Assembly: GCA_934504065.1 (NCBI GenBank)
Contig: CAKSVQ010000031.1
Coordinates: 1 to 18,447, forward strand
Length of the DNA stretch: 18,447 bases
Reading direction: 5' to 3'
Origin: an uncultured Dysosmobacter sp.
Lineage (GTDB): Bacteria > Bacillota > Clostridia > Oscillospirales > Oscillospiraceae
Part shown: piece by piece, positions 1 to 6,149 of the stretch
How positions within the stretch are numbered: position 1 is the stretch's first letter
Layout: every line of letters begins with the position of its first letter
Notes under the pieces: generated by a model
The model's database searches: none
The model's input: the letters and a program-made list of their open reading frames with translations, nothing else
Told to the model about the DNA's origin: nothing
Program-made: the position numbers and the translations under genes

Positions 1-1554
1 GGCAAGCACATCGTCGCCCAGCAGCAGGTCCTCCGCGTCGTGCAGGCAGCCCATCCGGGCCGTGCCGTCCGCCGCTTTGGCGATGATGGCCATCAGGGTA
101 TCGTAGGCGCTGTTTTCATAGCCCGCCACATTGCGGCTGCTGTGGCCCGTCCACGTGCTGAGGAAGCACTCGGCGTCGTTGCCATCCGCCGTCAGGTGGG
201 TGCCTGCCACGGTGTATTCCCCGCTTTGCAGGGCGGCGGCAAGCTCCTGCTGCGTGACGGCCTTGGGCGTGATGTTCACCCCCAGCACCCGCTGCCACTG
301 GGCGCACAGCAGCCGGGCCGCCTCGTCCGCGCCGTCTTCGGCGGCGTAGAGAAATTCCAGCGCGCCCAAATCGCTGCCGCTGTCATAGCCTGCGTCATTC
401 AGCACCGTTTGGGCCTGCTGACAGCGCTGGGCATAGGTCTCCGGGTCGTTATCCAGCAGAGCGCCGCCCTCGGCGCGGAAGGTGCTGCCCTCCCCCTCCG
501 GCACGCCGGGGGGCACCAGCCCCTCCGCCGCGCTGGCGGCAGGCCCGGCGGCGTGTGCAAGGGCCATGCGGTCGATGGCAAGCTGCATGGCCTGCCGGAC
601 GGCAGGGTCGGCAAACACGGTGCTGTTGCAGTTGAACACCGCGCTGTATACATCCAGCGTGGGGATGAACGCAAAGTCCTCCTGCGCGGCAAGCTCGGCA
701 AGGCGCTCCTCCGGCAGGGGCCACACGGCGTCCACCTCCCGGTTTTCATACATGGCCCATGCCGCGCTCTCGTCCGCCGCGAAACGGAAGGTCAGCTCCG
801 AGGGACCCGCCTGATCGCTGTAATAGCGGTCGCTGGCAGTCAGGCGCAGGGCGTCCGCATCATACTCCGCCGCCTGATACGGCCCGTTGGTCACAAGGCG
901 CGTGGGGTCGGCCCACCATGAAAGCGCCGTGCCGCCCTCGGAAGACGCGCCCACCTCCTTCAGCCGCTGCACCACGTCCTGCCGCAGGGGTACGGTGGCA
1001 GGGGCGGTGCACACCTGCGTTAAAAACCAGTCGTAATACCCGCTGAGCACTACCTGAAAGGTGTTTTCATTTCTGGCGCTGACGCCCAGCAGCTCCATGT
1101 CGCCGCTGGCGCGGGCCTCGGCATAACCGCTGACGATGGAGAGCAGCGATGCCCACGGGGACTGGCTGACCGGGTCGGCCAGCCGCCGCCACGCATACAC
1201 AAAGTCCGAAGCCCGGACGCTGCGCCCGTCCGACCACTTGGCACTGCGCAGGCGGAAGGTATAGGTGACGGTGCCGTCCATGTTCTGCTCGGTGTCCACA
1301 CTCTTGGCCATGCCGCCCACCACCGCCGTGCCGCCGGAGCCATCTGACGCCACGCGCATCAGCCCCTCATACAGGTGGTTCAAAATCGTCTGGTCACCCT
1401 CCGTCCGGGCATAGGCCGGGTCCAGCGATGTCGGCTCCGCCCCCACGCACACGGAAAGGGAGAGGCCCTCGCTGTCCCGGGTGCACCCGGCGAGCAGCGT
1501 GATACAAAGCACTGCCGACAGCATCAGCGCCGCCAGCCGTTTCCAAAGCTGCAT
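1..1554 (-). CDS. Oligopeptide-type ABC transporter substrate-binding lipoprotein (3' end beyond window)
   Basis: This is probably the extracellular solute-binding component of a peptide/nickel-type (SBP_bac_5, OppA-like) ABC importer. Exactly 518 codons are visible with no stop, so the C-terminus lies off the left edge. The start is ATG at 1552-1554 behind AAAGGAG at 1563-1569. The N-terminus has two basic residues, a hydrophobic stretch and a lipobox LAGC with the lipidated Cys at residue 24. The motif EPTSLDP follows at about residues 40-46, typical of the family. Family members are usually about 530-560 residues, so little is missing. Further on come VTYTFRLR, WSDGR and DFVYAWRR, a classic OppA block. 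Permease and ATPase genes would be expected further left, but none is visible. The peptide ligand is inferred from the family; a heme, nickel or sugar ligand cannot be excluded. Confidence 0.9.
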   Translation of the reverse strand, partial: MQLWKRLAALMLSAVLCITLLAGCTRDSEGLSLSVCVGAEPTSLDPAYARTEGDQTILNHLYEGLMRVASDGSGGTAVVGGMAKSVDTEQNMDGTVTYTFRLRSAKWSDGRSVRASDFVYAWRRLADPVSQSPWASLLSIVSGYAEARASGDMELLGVSARNENTFQVVLSGYYDWFLTQVCTAPATVPLRQDVVQRLKEVGASSEGGTALSWWADPTRLVTNGPYQAAEYDADALRLTASDRYYSDQAGPSELTFRFAADESAAWAMYENREVDAVWPLPEERLAELAAQEDFAFIPTLDVYSAVFNCNSTVFADPAVRQAMQLAIDRMALAHAAGPAASAAEGLVPPGVPEGEGSTFRAEGGALLDNDPETYAQRCQQAQTVLNDAGYDSGSDLGALEFLYAAEDGADEAARLLCAQWQRVLGVNITPKAVTQQELAAALQSGEYTVAGTHLTADGNDAECFLSTWTGHSSRNVAGYENSAYDTLMAIIAKAADGTARMGCLHDAEDLLLGDDVLA

Positions 1555-1577
1555 AGAAAAAGCTCCTTTCAGGAAAA

Positions 1578-1637
1578 CCGACCGTTGTCGGGAATCTGAA
1601 CGATCCACATCGGTCGGCGCCTTCCCGCCTGACCGAT
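1578..1637 (-). promoter_or_regulatory. Leader with competing stem-loops ahead of the substrate-binding protein gene
   Basis: In the mRNA (minus strand) the segment 1631-1637 (ATCGGTC) can pair with 1609-1615 (GACCGAT). The overlapping segment 1611-1617 (CCGACCG) can instead pair with 1578-1584 (CGGTCGG) next to the ribosome binding site. A third local hairpin, CCGAC/GTCGG, is possible at 1578-1591. Mutually exclusive stems can serve attenuation, but no matching riboswitch class is recognised. No terminator-type T-run follows, so a control function is only a suggestion. Confidence 0.3.
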
Positions 1638-1652
1638 CCAAAATATAACGCC

Positions 1653-1681
1653 ATTATAGAAAATCCTGCCGCATTTGTAAA
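1653..1681 (-). promoter_or_regulatory. Sigma-A-type promoter for the substrate-binding protein gene
   Basis: Reading the minus strand, TTTACA (1676-1681) is followed by a 17-bp spacer and TATAAT (1653-1658). The transcript would start near 1646, giving a leader of about 90 nt before the ATG at 1554. Spacing and boxes are near consensus. Confidence 0.8.
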
Positions 1682-1725
1682 GACAACGGCGAAAAAAGGC
1701 GGCGCGGCAGGAAAAAAGTTTGCCG

Positions 1726-1775
1726 TTTCTTCACAAATGTCTGCGGACGTGAAACTCTGCGAGGCTATTTGATAA
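1726..1775 (-). repeat. Truncated copy of the dispersed hairpin repeat
   Basis: This stretch matches only one end of the long repeats at 3496-3680 and 16498-16692. It keeps the tetraloop TGCG closed by GTC/GAC, the conserved block AAACTCTGCGAG, and the end TTTGATAA shared with the 16498 copy. The outer stem TTCAC/GTGAA is still paired, with a four-base bulge on one side. None of the other three hairpins can be found in the adjacent bases. It lies just past the helicase terminator, between two minus-strand genes. The strand is given in the same sense as the nhaC leader copy. Confidence 0.7.
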
Positions 1776-1779
1776 GTCA

Positions 1780-1810
1780 AAACCCCGCAGGGCAATGCCC
1801 TGCGGGGTTT
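1780..1810 (-). terminator. Intrinsic terminator of the DEAD-box helicase gene
   Basis: A nearly perfect inverted repeat is present. On the minus strand AAACCCCGCAGGGC is followed by a tiny loop, GCCCTGCGGGG and TTTT. It begins 10 bases after the helicase stop codon at 1821-1823. Confidence 0.9.
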
Positions 1811-1820
1811 GAACTTGCCT

Positions 1821-2975
1821 TTACGCGATCGTCAGCTTGCCGTCGTCGCCGAATTTCACGGGGACGATCTCATTGCGGGTGTTTTTGGCAATGTCGTCAA
1901 TGCGGAGCTTGGAGGGATAGTCGGCAATGAAGCTCACCGCCACACCCTGCCGCCTGGCCCGGCCCGTGCGGCCGATGCGGTGGACATAGTCCTGATTTTC
2001 GTCCGGCACGTCACAGTTGAACACGATGTCCACATCGTCCACATCGATGCCCCGGGCGGCCACATCCGTGGAGACGAAGACCCGCAGCTTTCCCTGCCGG
2101 AAGCGGTCCATCACCTGCTCCCGCTTGCGCTGGGGAATGTCGCCGTGGATGCACTCGGCGTCGATGCCCCGCATCTGGAGGAACTTGGTGATGCGCTCCG
2201 TGGCGCCCTTGGTGTTGCAAAAGCACATGCAGCGGTCAAAGCCCGTCTCATCCAGAATTTTCACGATGGCGTCCGCCTTGCCGTCATAGCCCACGTCCAT
2301 GCGGAACTGCTTGATGTCCGGCTTGTTCTGCTCGTCCTCCCGGACGGTGACCTCCGCCGCGTCCCGCTGATAGACCCACGCGATGTCCATGACCTCCCGG
2401 GAGATGGTGGCAGAGAACAGGCCCAGATTCCGGCGCTTGTCCATCCTGTCCAGCAGGCGGGTCACATCGTGGATAAAGCCCATGTCCAGCATCCGGTCGG
2501 CCTCGTCCAGCACCACGGTCTGGGCGGTATCCACCCGCACGGTGCGGCGCTTCATATGGTCGCTGAGGCGGCCGGGCGTGGCCACCACGATTTGGGGATG
2601 CTTTTTCAGCGTGTCGATCTGGCGGCCAATAGGCGCGCCGCCGTATAGGCACACGCAGCGCACGCCGGGCTTGAAAGAAGCCAGCAGGCGCACCTCGTCG
2701 GTGATCTGAATGGCCAGCTCCCGGGTGGGAGCAAGGATCACCGCCTGCACCGCCTCGCTCTCCGGGTCGATATGCTCCACGATGGGGATGCCGTAAGCAA
2801 AGGTCTTGCCCGTTCCGGTGGGGGCCTTGGCGATCACGTCCTGCCACGCCATCATGGGGGGGATGCACCCGGCCTGCACCGGGGTGGAGCTTTCAATATT
2901 GCGCTGGGCCAGCGCGCGCATGATCTCCGGAGACAGGCCCAAGCTGTCAAACCGGACGCCTTGTGTATATTCCAT
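1821..2975 (-). CDS. DEAD-box ATP-dependent RNA helicase
   Basis: A cytoplasmic ATP-driven RNA unwinding protein of 384 residues. All core motifs are visible: Q motif (TPVQ, 31-34), motif I APTGTGKT (51-58), Ia PTRELA (83-88), Ib TPGR (133-136), II DEAD (157-160), III SAT (188-190), V STDVAARGID (302-311) and VI HRIGRTGR (332-339). It is short. The two RecA-like domains fill the protein and there is no basic C-terminal tail or RNA-binding domain as in CshA or DbpA, so a subfamily name is not assigned. The start is ATG at 2973-2975 with GAGG at 2985-2988. The gene is monocistronic, with its own promoter at 3024-3052 and a strong terminator at 1780-1810. Roles in ribosome assembly, mRNA decay or cold adaptation are typical of the family, but none is shown here. 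Confidence 0.96.
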   Translation of the reverse strand: MEYTQGVRFDSLGLSPEIMRALAQRNIESSTPVQAGCIPPMMAWQDVIAKAPTGTGKTFAYGIPIVEHIDPESEAVQAVILAPTRELAIQITDEVRLLASFKPGVRCVCLYGGAPIGRQIDTLKKHPQIVVATPGRLSDHMKRRTVRVDTAQTVVLDEADRMLDMGFIHDVTRLLDRMDKRRNLGLFSATISREVMDIAWVYQRDAAEVTVREDEQNKPDIKQFRMDVGYDGKADAIVKILDETGFDRCMCFCNTKGATERITKFLQMRGIDAECIHGDIPQRKREQVMDRFRQGKLRVFVSTDVAARGIDVDDVDIVFNCDVPDENQDYVHRIGRTGRARRQGVAVSFIADYPSKLRIDDIAKNTRNEIVPVKFGDDGKLTIA

Positions 2976-3023
2976 AGTATTTTTCCTCTTTTTTTGGTTC
3001 TTGACGATGTCGATTTATGATAT

Positions 3024-3052
3024 ATTATACCCATAAAAGCCCCGCTTGTAAA
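3024..3052 (-). promoter_or_regulatory. Helicase promoter, overlapped by an inverted repeat
   Basis: On the minus strand TTTACA (3047-3052), 17 bp, then TATAAT (3024-3029). The arms AAGCCCCGC (3037-3045) and GCGGGGCTT (3065-3073) form a 9-bp inverted repeat. It covers the spacer and brackets the -35 box. On the plus strand TTGACG (3001-3006) and TATTAT (3023-3028) also look promoter-like, with a 16-bp spacer, but no gene sits close behind them. Confidence 0.75.
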
Positions 3053-3237
3053 GCCACGGTTGCGGCGGGGCTTCAGAAGTTTGCATTCTTGAAGTAAGCA
3101 TTTGAAATTCTTTCAGTTTCCTATGGTTTTAGTGGAATTTCGTCCGCTTTTCCATAGTAAAATTTTGTATTGTCTTTGTTATCATTTCCATTTTTATGCT
3201 AAATTGTTCATATAGCAAGTATATGGAGGTGTCGACC
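3053..3237. other. AT-rich intergenic region upstream of the Xre regulator
   Basis: Most of this interval is clearly richer in A and T than the surrounding genes. It holds one arm (3065-3073) of the inverted repeat over the helicase promoter. It also holds a 6-bp inverted repeat CTATGG (3121-3126) / CCATAG (3152-3157), a possible but weak operator. No ORF with a ribosome binding site is seen. Confidence 0.5.
3170..3205 (+). promoter_or_regulatory. Weak candidate promoter of the Xre regulator
   Basis: Two poor matches overlap: TTGTCT (3170-3175) with TATGCT (3195-3200) at 19 bp, or TTGTTA (3176-3181) with TAAATT (3200-3205) at 18 bp. Neither is strong. They are listed because the region is AT-rich and lies directly upstream of the gene. 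Confidence 0.35.
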
Positions 3238-3450
3238 ATGGATGAGATGGCCTATGTACGCATCCTGCGTGACCTGCGGGAGGATGCCGACAAGACCCAG
3301 ACCCAGATCGCGGAGATCCTGGGCACTTCTCAAACCATGTATGCCCGGTATGAGCGCGGGGCCAACGAACTGCCCATTCACCACCTGATCACACTGAGCA
3401 AATATTACGGCGTCAGCACGGACTATCTGCTGGGATTGAAAAAGGAATAA
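3238..3450 (+). CDS. Small Xre-family helix-turn-helix transcriptional regulator
   Basis: A 70-residue DNA-binding protein that is almost only an HTH_3 (Cro/C1) domain. The recognition region runs from TQTQIAEILG (about 21-30) through TSQTMYARYERG (31-42). The motif YYGVSTDYLLGL at about 56-67 is the usual end of this fold. The start ATG at 3238-3240 is chosen because GGAGGT (3225-3230) lies seven bases upstream. An in-frame ATG at 3196 would add 14 residues but has no ribosome binding site. The gene stands alone between a divergent helicase and the convergent glycogen operon, and its target is unknown. No toxin, phage or mobile-element partner gene is next to it. Confidence 0.9.
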   Translation: MDEMAYVRILRDLREDADKTQTQIAEILGTSQTMYARYERGANELPIHHLITLSKYYGVSTDYLLGLKKE

Positions 3451-3460
3451 CCTCGCATAG

Positions 3461-3493
3461 AAACCCCTCCCGGCCGATGACTGGGAGGGGTTT
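3461..3493. terminator. Bidirectional terminator between xre and the glycogen operon
   Basis: Inverted repeat AAACCCCTCCC (3461-3471) / GGGAGGGGTTT (3483-3493) with an 11-nt loop, starting 11 bases after the regulator stop. The A- and T-ends allow it to work in both directions, so it could also be the last stop for transcripts coming from glgP. Confidence 0.8.
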
Positions 3494-3495
3494 AG

Positions 3496-3530
3496 CTTTC
3501 GAAAAAGCGGCTACGCCGCTTTTTCGAAGG
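3496..3530 (-). terminator. Terminator-like hairpin H1 of repeat copy A, downstream of glgP
   Basis: Read on the minus strand, AAAAAGCGGC and GCCGCTTTTT pair around a three-base loop, and the outer bases extend the stem to 16 bp with one G-T pair. A GC core followed by a T-run is the shape of a rho-independent terminator. No other terminator lies between the glgP stop and this hairpin. Confidence 0.5.
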
Positions 3531-3680
3531 GGATTCGCTGCGCTACGTGCCTCATGGCCGCTTGGCGGCCATTTCGACACACGCTCCGCGCGAAGTGTAT
3601 TATGCCACGCACATGTCGCGGCATAATACAGATTTCACAGCTTTCGCGCCTGCGGGCGCGAAACTCTGCGAGGCTTTTTT
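3496..3680 (-). repeat. Dispersed four-hairpin repeat, full-length copy A (3' of glgP)
   Basis: Hairpins in plus-strand order: H1 3496-3511/3515-3530, H2 3554-3561/3565-3572, H3 3597-3606/3620-3629 with a 13-nt loop, and H4 3642-3650/3655-3663 with loop TGCG. The 23-base linker 3531-3553 is identical to 16634-16656 in the inverted copy. The other linkers differ by only a few bases. Stem differences from copy B are largely paired. In the glgP transcript direction the element ends with H1, an A-rich/T-rich GC-core hairpin that looks like an intrinsic terminator. The strand is given as the sense shared with the nhaC leader. It is not recognised as a named family; it could be a structured RNA or a small non-autonomous mobile element. 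Confidence 0.85.
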
Positions 3681-3713
3681 AAACGATTTCGCCGCGCGCC
3701 CCGCTCTCTGCGC

Positions 3714-6140
3714 TCAGCGGTGGGGCACGTGCCAGATGTTGTCGGCATACTGCGCAACGGCCCGGTCGGCGGCAAAGATGCCGCTGCGGGCGATGTTGTG
3801 CAGGCTCATGCGGTTCCACCGCTCCCGGTCGAGATAGGTCTGCGCCATGCGCTGCTCGGCCTGACAGTAGGACTGGAAATCCGCCAGCAGCAGATATTCG
3901 TCCGCCGGGCTGCCGCCGGAGCCGAACAGCAGCCGCTGATACAGGTCATCGTAGGCCACGCCGTCCCGGAACCCGGCGCGCAGCGCGTCCATGCAGCGGC
4001 GCAGGGTCTCATCCCGGTTATAGATGCGCTGGGGCACATAGCCCTCCTGCTTGAGCTGCTCCACCTCGTCGGCATGCAGGCCGAAGAGGAACATATTCTC
4101 GTCGCCCAGCACGTCGTGCATCTCCACATTCGCGCCGTCCAGCGTGCCCACGGTCAGCGCACCGTTCATCATGAACTTCATGTTGCCTGTGCCGCTGGCT
4201 TCCTTTCCGGCGGTGGAGATCTGCTGGCTGACCTCGCTGGCGGGCATCAGATGCTCGGCAAGCGACACCCGGTAGTTTTCCAGAAACACCACCTGCAGCT
4301 TGTCCTTGCAGATGGGGTCATGGCTGATCTGGTCGGCCAGAGAGTTGATGAGCCGGATGATCCGCTTGGCCACGGCATAGCCCGGGGCGGCCTTGGCGCC
4401 AAAGAGGAAGGTGCGGGGCTGGGTGATGGCATTGGGGTCGTCCCGCAGGCGCTGATACAGCGCGATGATGTGCAGTACATTCAAAAGCTGCCGCTTATAC
4501 TCATGCAGCCGCTTGACCTGCACATCGAAAATGGCGTCGGGATTGAGCACCACGCCCCGGCTGCGCCTGGCATGGTTGGCAAAGCGCACCTTGTTTTCCC
4601 GCTTGATCTGCTCCAACCGCTCCAAAACCGCCTTGTCGTCGGCATAGGCATCCAGCTTTTGCAGCGCCAGCGGGTGCATCAGGTACTCGTCCCCTCCGGC
4701 AAGCTCCCGGATCAGCCCGTCCAGTCCGGGATTGATCTCGCTGAGCCAGCGGCGGTGGTCGATGCCGTTGGTCACGTTCTGGAACTTCCACGGCTCCATG
4801 CCGTAGGCGTCCTTGAAGACGCTCTTTTTCAAAATATCCGAGTGCAGGCCGCTGACGCCGTTGACGGCCATGCCCCCCGCGATGCACAGATTCGCCATGC
4901 GCACCTCGCCGCCCCAGAGGATCGCCATGGTCTGGGTCTTGACGGGGTCGTGATAGAACTGTTCTACTCTGGCCTGCCAGCGGGCGGAGATCTCCTGAAT
5001 GATCTGCCAGATGCGGGGCAGCAGGCTCTGCACCAGCGTCTGGGGCCAGCGCTCCAGCGCCTCGGCCAACACGGTGTGGTTGGTGTAGGCCACCGACTGG
5101 GTGGTGATCTCCCACGCCTCGTCCCAGCTCATGCCGGCCTCGTCCATGAAAATGCGCATCAGCTCCGGAATGACCAGCGCGGGGTGGGTGTCGTTGATCT
5201 GGATCACGTTTTTCTCGCTGAAATTCTGCAGCGTGCCGTAAACCGAGAGATGTTTGGTCACAATGGACTGCACCGTGGCGGAGACGAAGAAATACTGCTG
5301 CTTGAGCCGCAGGGACTTGCCCTCATAATGGTTATCCTCGGGGTAGAGTACCTTGGCAATGGTCTCGGCCATGGCCTCTTCCTCCGAGGCCTTGAGGTAT
5401 TCGCCCCGGGAGAACAGGGACATATCCACCGGGCGGGTGGCCCGGGCGTCCCACAGCCGCAGGGTGTTGACGTGCTTGGTGTCATACCCCGCCACCACCA
5501 TGTCGCAGGGCACGGCCAGCACCGCCGTGGCGTTTTCATTGACGGTGTGCAGGTGGCCGTCAGCCCAGAACTCCCGCAGCGTGCCGCCGAAGTGGACGGT
5601 CTGCGCCTCGTCGGGCTTGGGCAGCAGCCACGCCGAGCCGATGCCCTTCCAGTCGTCCGGCAGCTCCACCTGCTGGCCCTCCACGATCTTCTGGCGGAAG
5701 ATGCCCAGCTCATAGCAGATGGAATACCCGGTGGCCGGGATCTCCAGTGTGGTCATGGAGTCCAGATAGCAGGCGGCAAGGCGGCCAAGGCCCCCGTTGC
5801 CAAGACCCGCGTCCGGCTCCAGTTCAAAAATATCGGCGGCCTTGAAGCCCAGCGCCTCCAGCGCCTCGCGGAGCTGGGGCAGGACATTGAGGTTATAGGC
5901 GTTTTTCATCAGGCTGCGGCCCATCAAAAACTCCAGCGACAGGTAGTGCACCTGCTTTTTCTGCGCCTGCCGGGTGCGCTGGTTGGTCTCCACGCCCCGA
6001 ATGGCCATCACGTCCCGCAGCACCAGCGCGCTGGCCTTCATCATCTCCTGATCGGTGGCCTCCTCCGGCGTTTTGCCGAAGTTGAGCATCAGCTTGGCGC
6101 TCAGGGCCTCTTCCAGTGTTTTCGCGGTAAATATTCTCAT
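3714..6140 (-). CDS. glgP: Glycogen phosphorylase
   Basis: Releases glucose-1-phosphate from the non-reducing ends of alpha-1,4-glucan by phosphorolysis in the cytoplasm. At 808 residues it is the normal length for the family. The pyridoxal-phosphate signature EASGTGNMKFMMNG spans 647-660, with Schiff-base Lys655. Other conserved blocks are YLSLEFLMGRSL (66-77), GLGNGGLGRLAACY (112-125) and KRLHEYKRQLLN (543-554). The ATG at 6138-6140 lies 9 bases after the glgA stop and has no strong ribosome binding site, so translation may be coupled to glgA. It is the last gene of the glgBCDAP operon. Its 3' side runs directly into the hairpin repeat at 3496-3680. Confidence 0.97.
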   Translation of the reverse strand: MRIFTAKTLEEALSAKLMLNFGKTPEEATDQEMMKASALVLRDVMAIRGVETNQRTRQAQKKQVHYLSLEFLMGRSLMKNAYNLNVLPQLREALEALGFKAADIFELEPDAGLGNGGLGRLAACYLDSMTTLEIPATGYSICYELGIFRQKIVEGQQVELPDDWKGIGSAWLLPKPDEAQTVHFGGTLREFWADGHLHTVNENATAVLAVPCDMVVAGYDTKHVNTLRLWDARATRPVDMSLFSRGEYLKASEEEAMAETIAKVLYPEDNHYEGKSLRLKQQYFFVSATVQSIVTKHLSVYGTLQNFSEKNVIQINDTHPALVIPELMRIFMDEAGMSWDEAWEITTQSVAYTNHTVLAEALERWPQTLVQSLLPRIWQIIQEISARWQARVEQFYHDPVKTQTMAILWGGEVRMANLCIAGGMAVNGVSGLHSDILKKSVFKDAYGMEPWKFQNVTNGIDHRRWLSEINPGLDGLIRELAGGDEYLMHPLALQKLDAYADDKAVLERLEQIKRENKVRFANHARRSRGVVLNPDAIFDVQVKRLHEYKRQLLNVLHIIALYQRLRDDPNAITQPRTFLFGAKAAPGYAVAKRIIRLINSLADQISHDPICKDKLQVVFLENYRVSLAEHLMPASEVSQQISTAGKEASGTGNMKFMMNGALTVGTLDGANVEMHDVLGDENMFLFGLHADEVEQLKQEGYVPQRIYNRDETLRRCMDALRAGFRDGVAYDDLYQRLLFGSGGSPADEYLLLADFQSYCQAEQRMAQTYLDRERWNRMSLHNIARSGIFAADRAVAQYADNIWHVPHR

Positions 6141-6149
6141 GGATCGTTC

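Noticed and set aside
1726..1775. CRISPR or tandem-repeat array formed by the hairpin repeats
   Set aside because: The three copies are far apart, in both orientations relative to the window, with no regular spacers and no cas genes.
3196..3237. Longer N-terminus for the Xre regulator from the ATG at 3196
   Set aside because: There is no ribosome binding site before it. The GGAGGT at 3225-3230 lies inside the extension and is placed correctly for 3238.
3547..3837. 96-residue plus-strand reading frame across repeat copy A and the end of glgP
   Set aside because: It has no ribosome binding site and runs antisense into glgP. The corresponding frame in copy B is shifted by the four-base difference in hairpin H2. 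Similar peptides from the two copies are explained by nucleotide conservation of the repeat.
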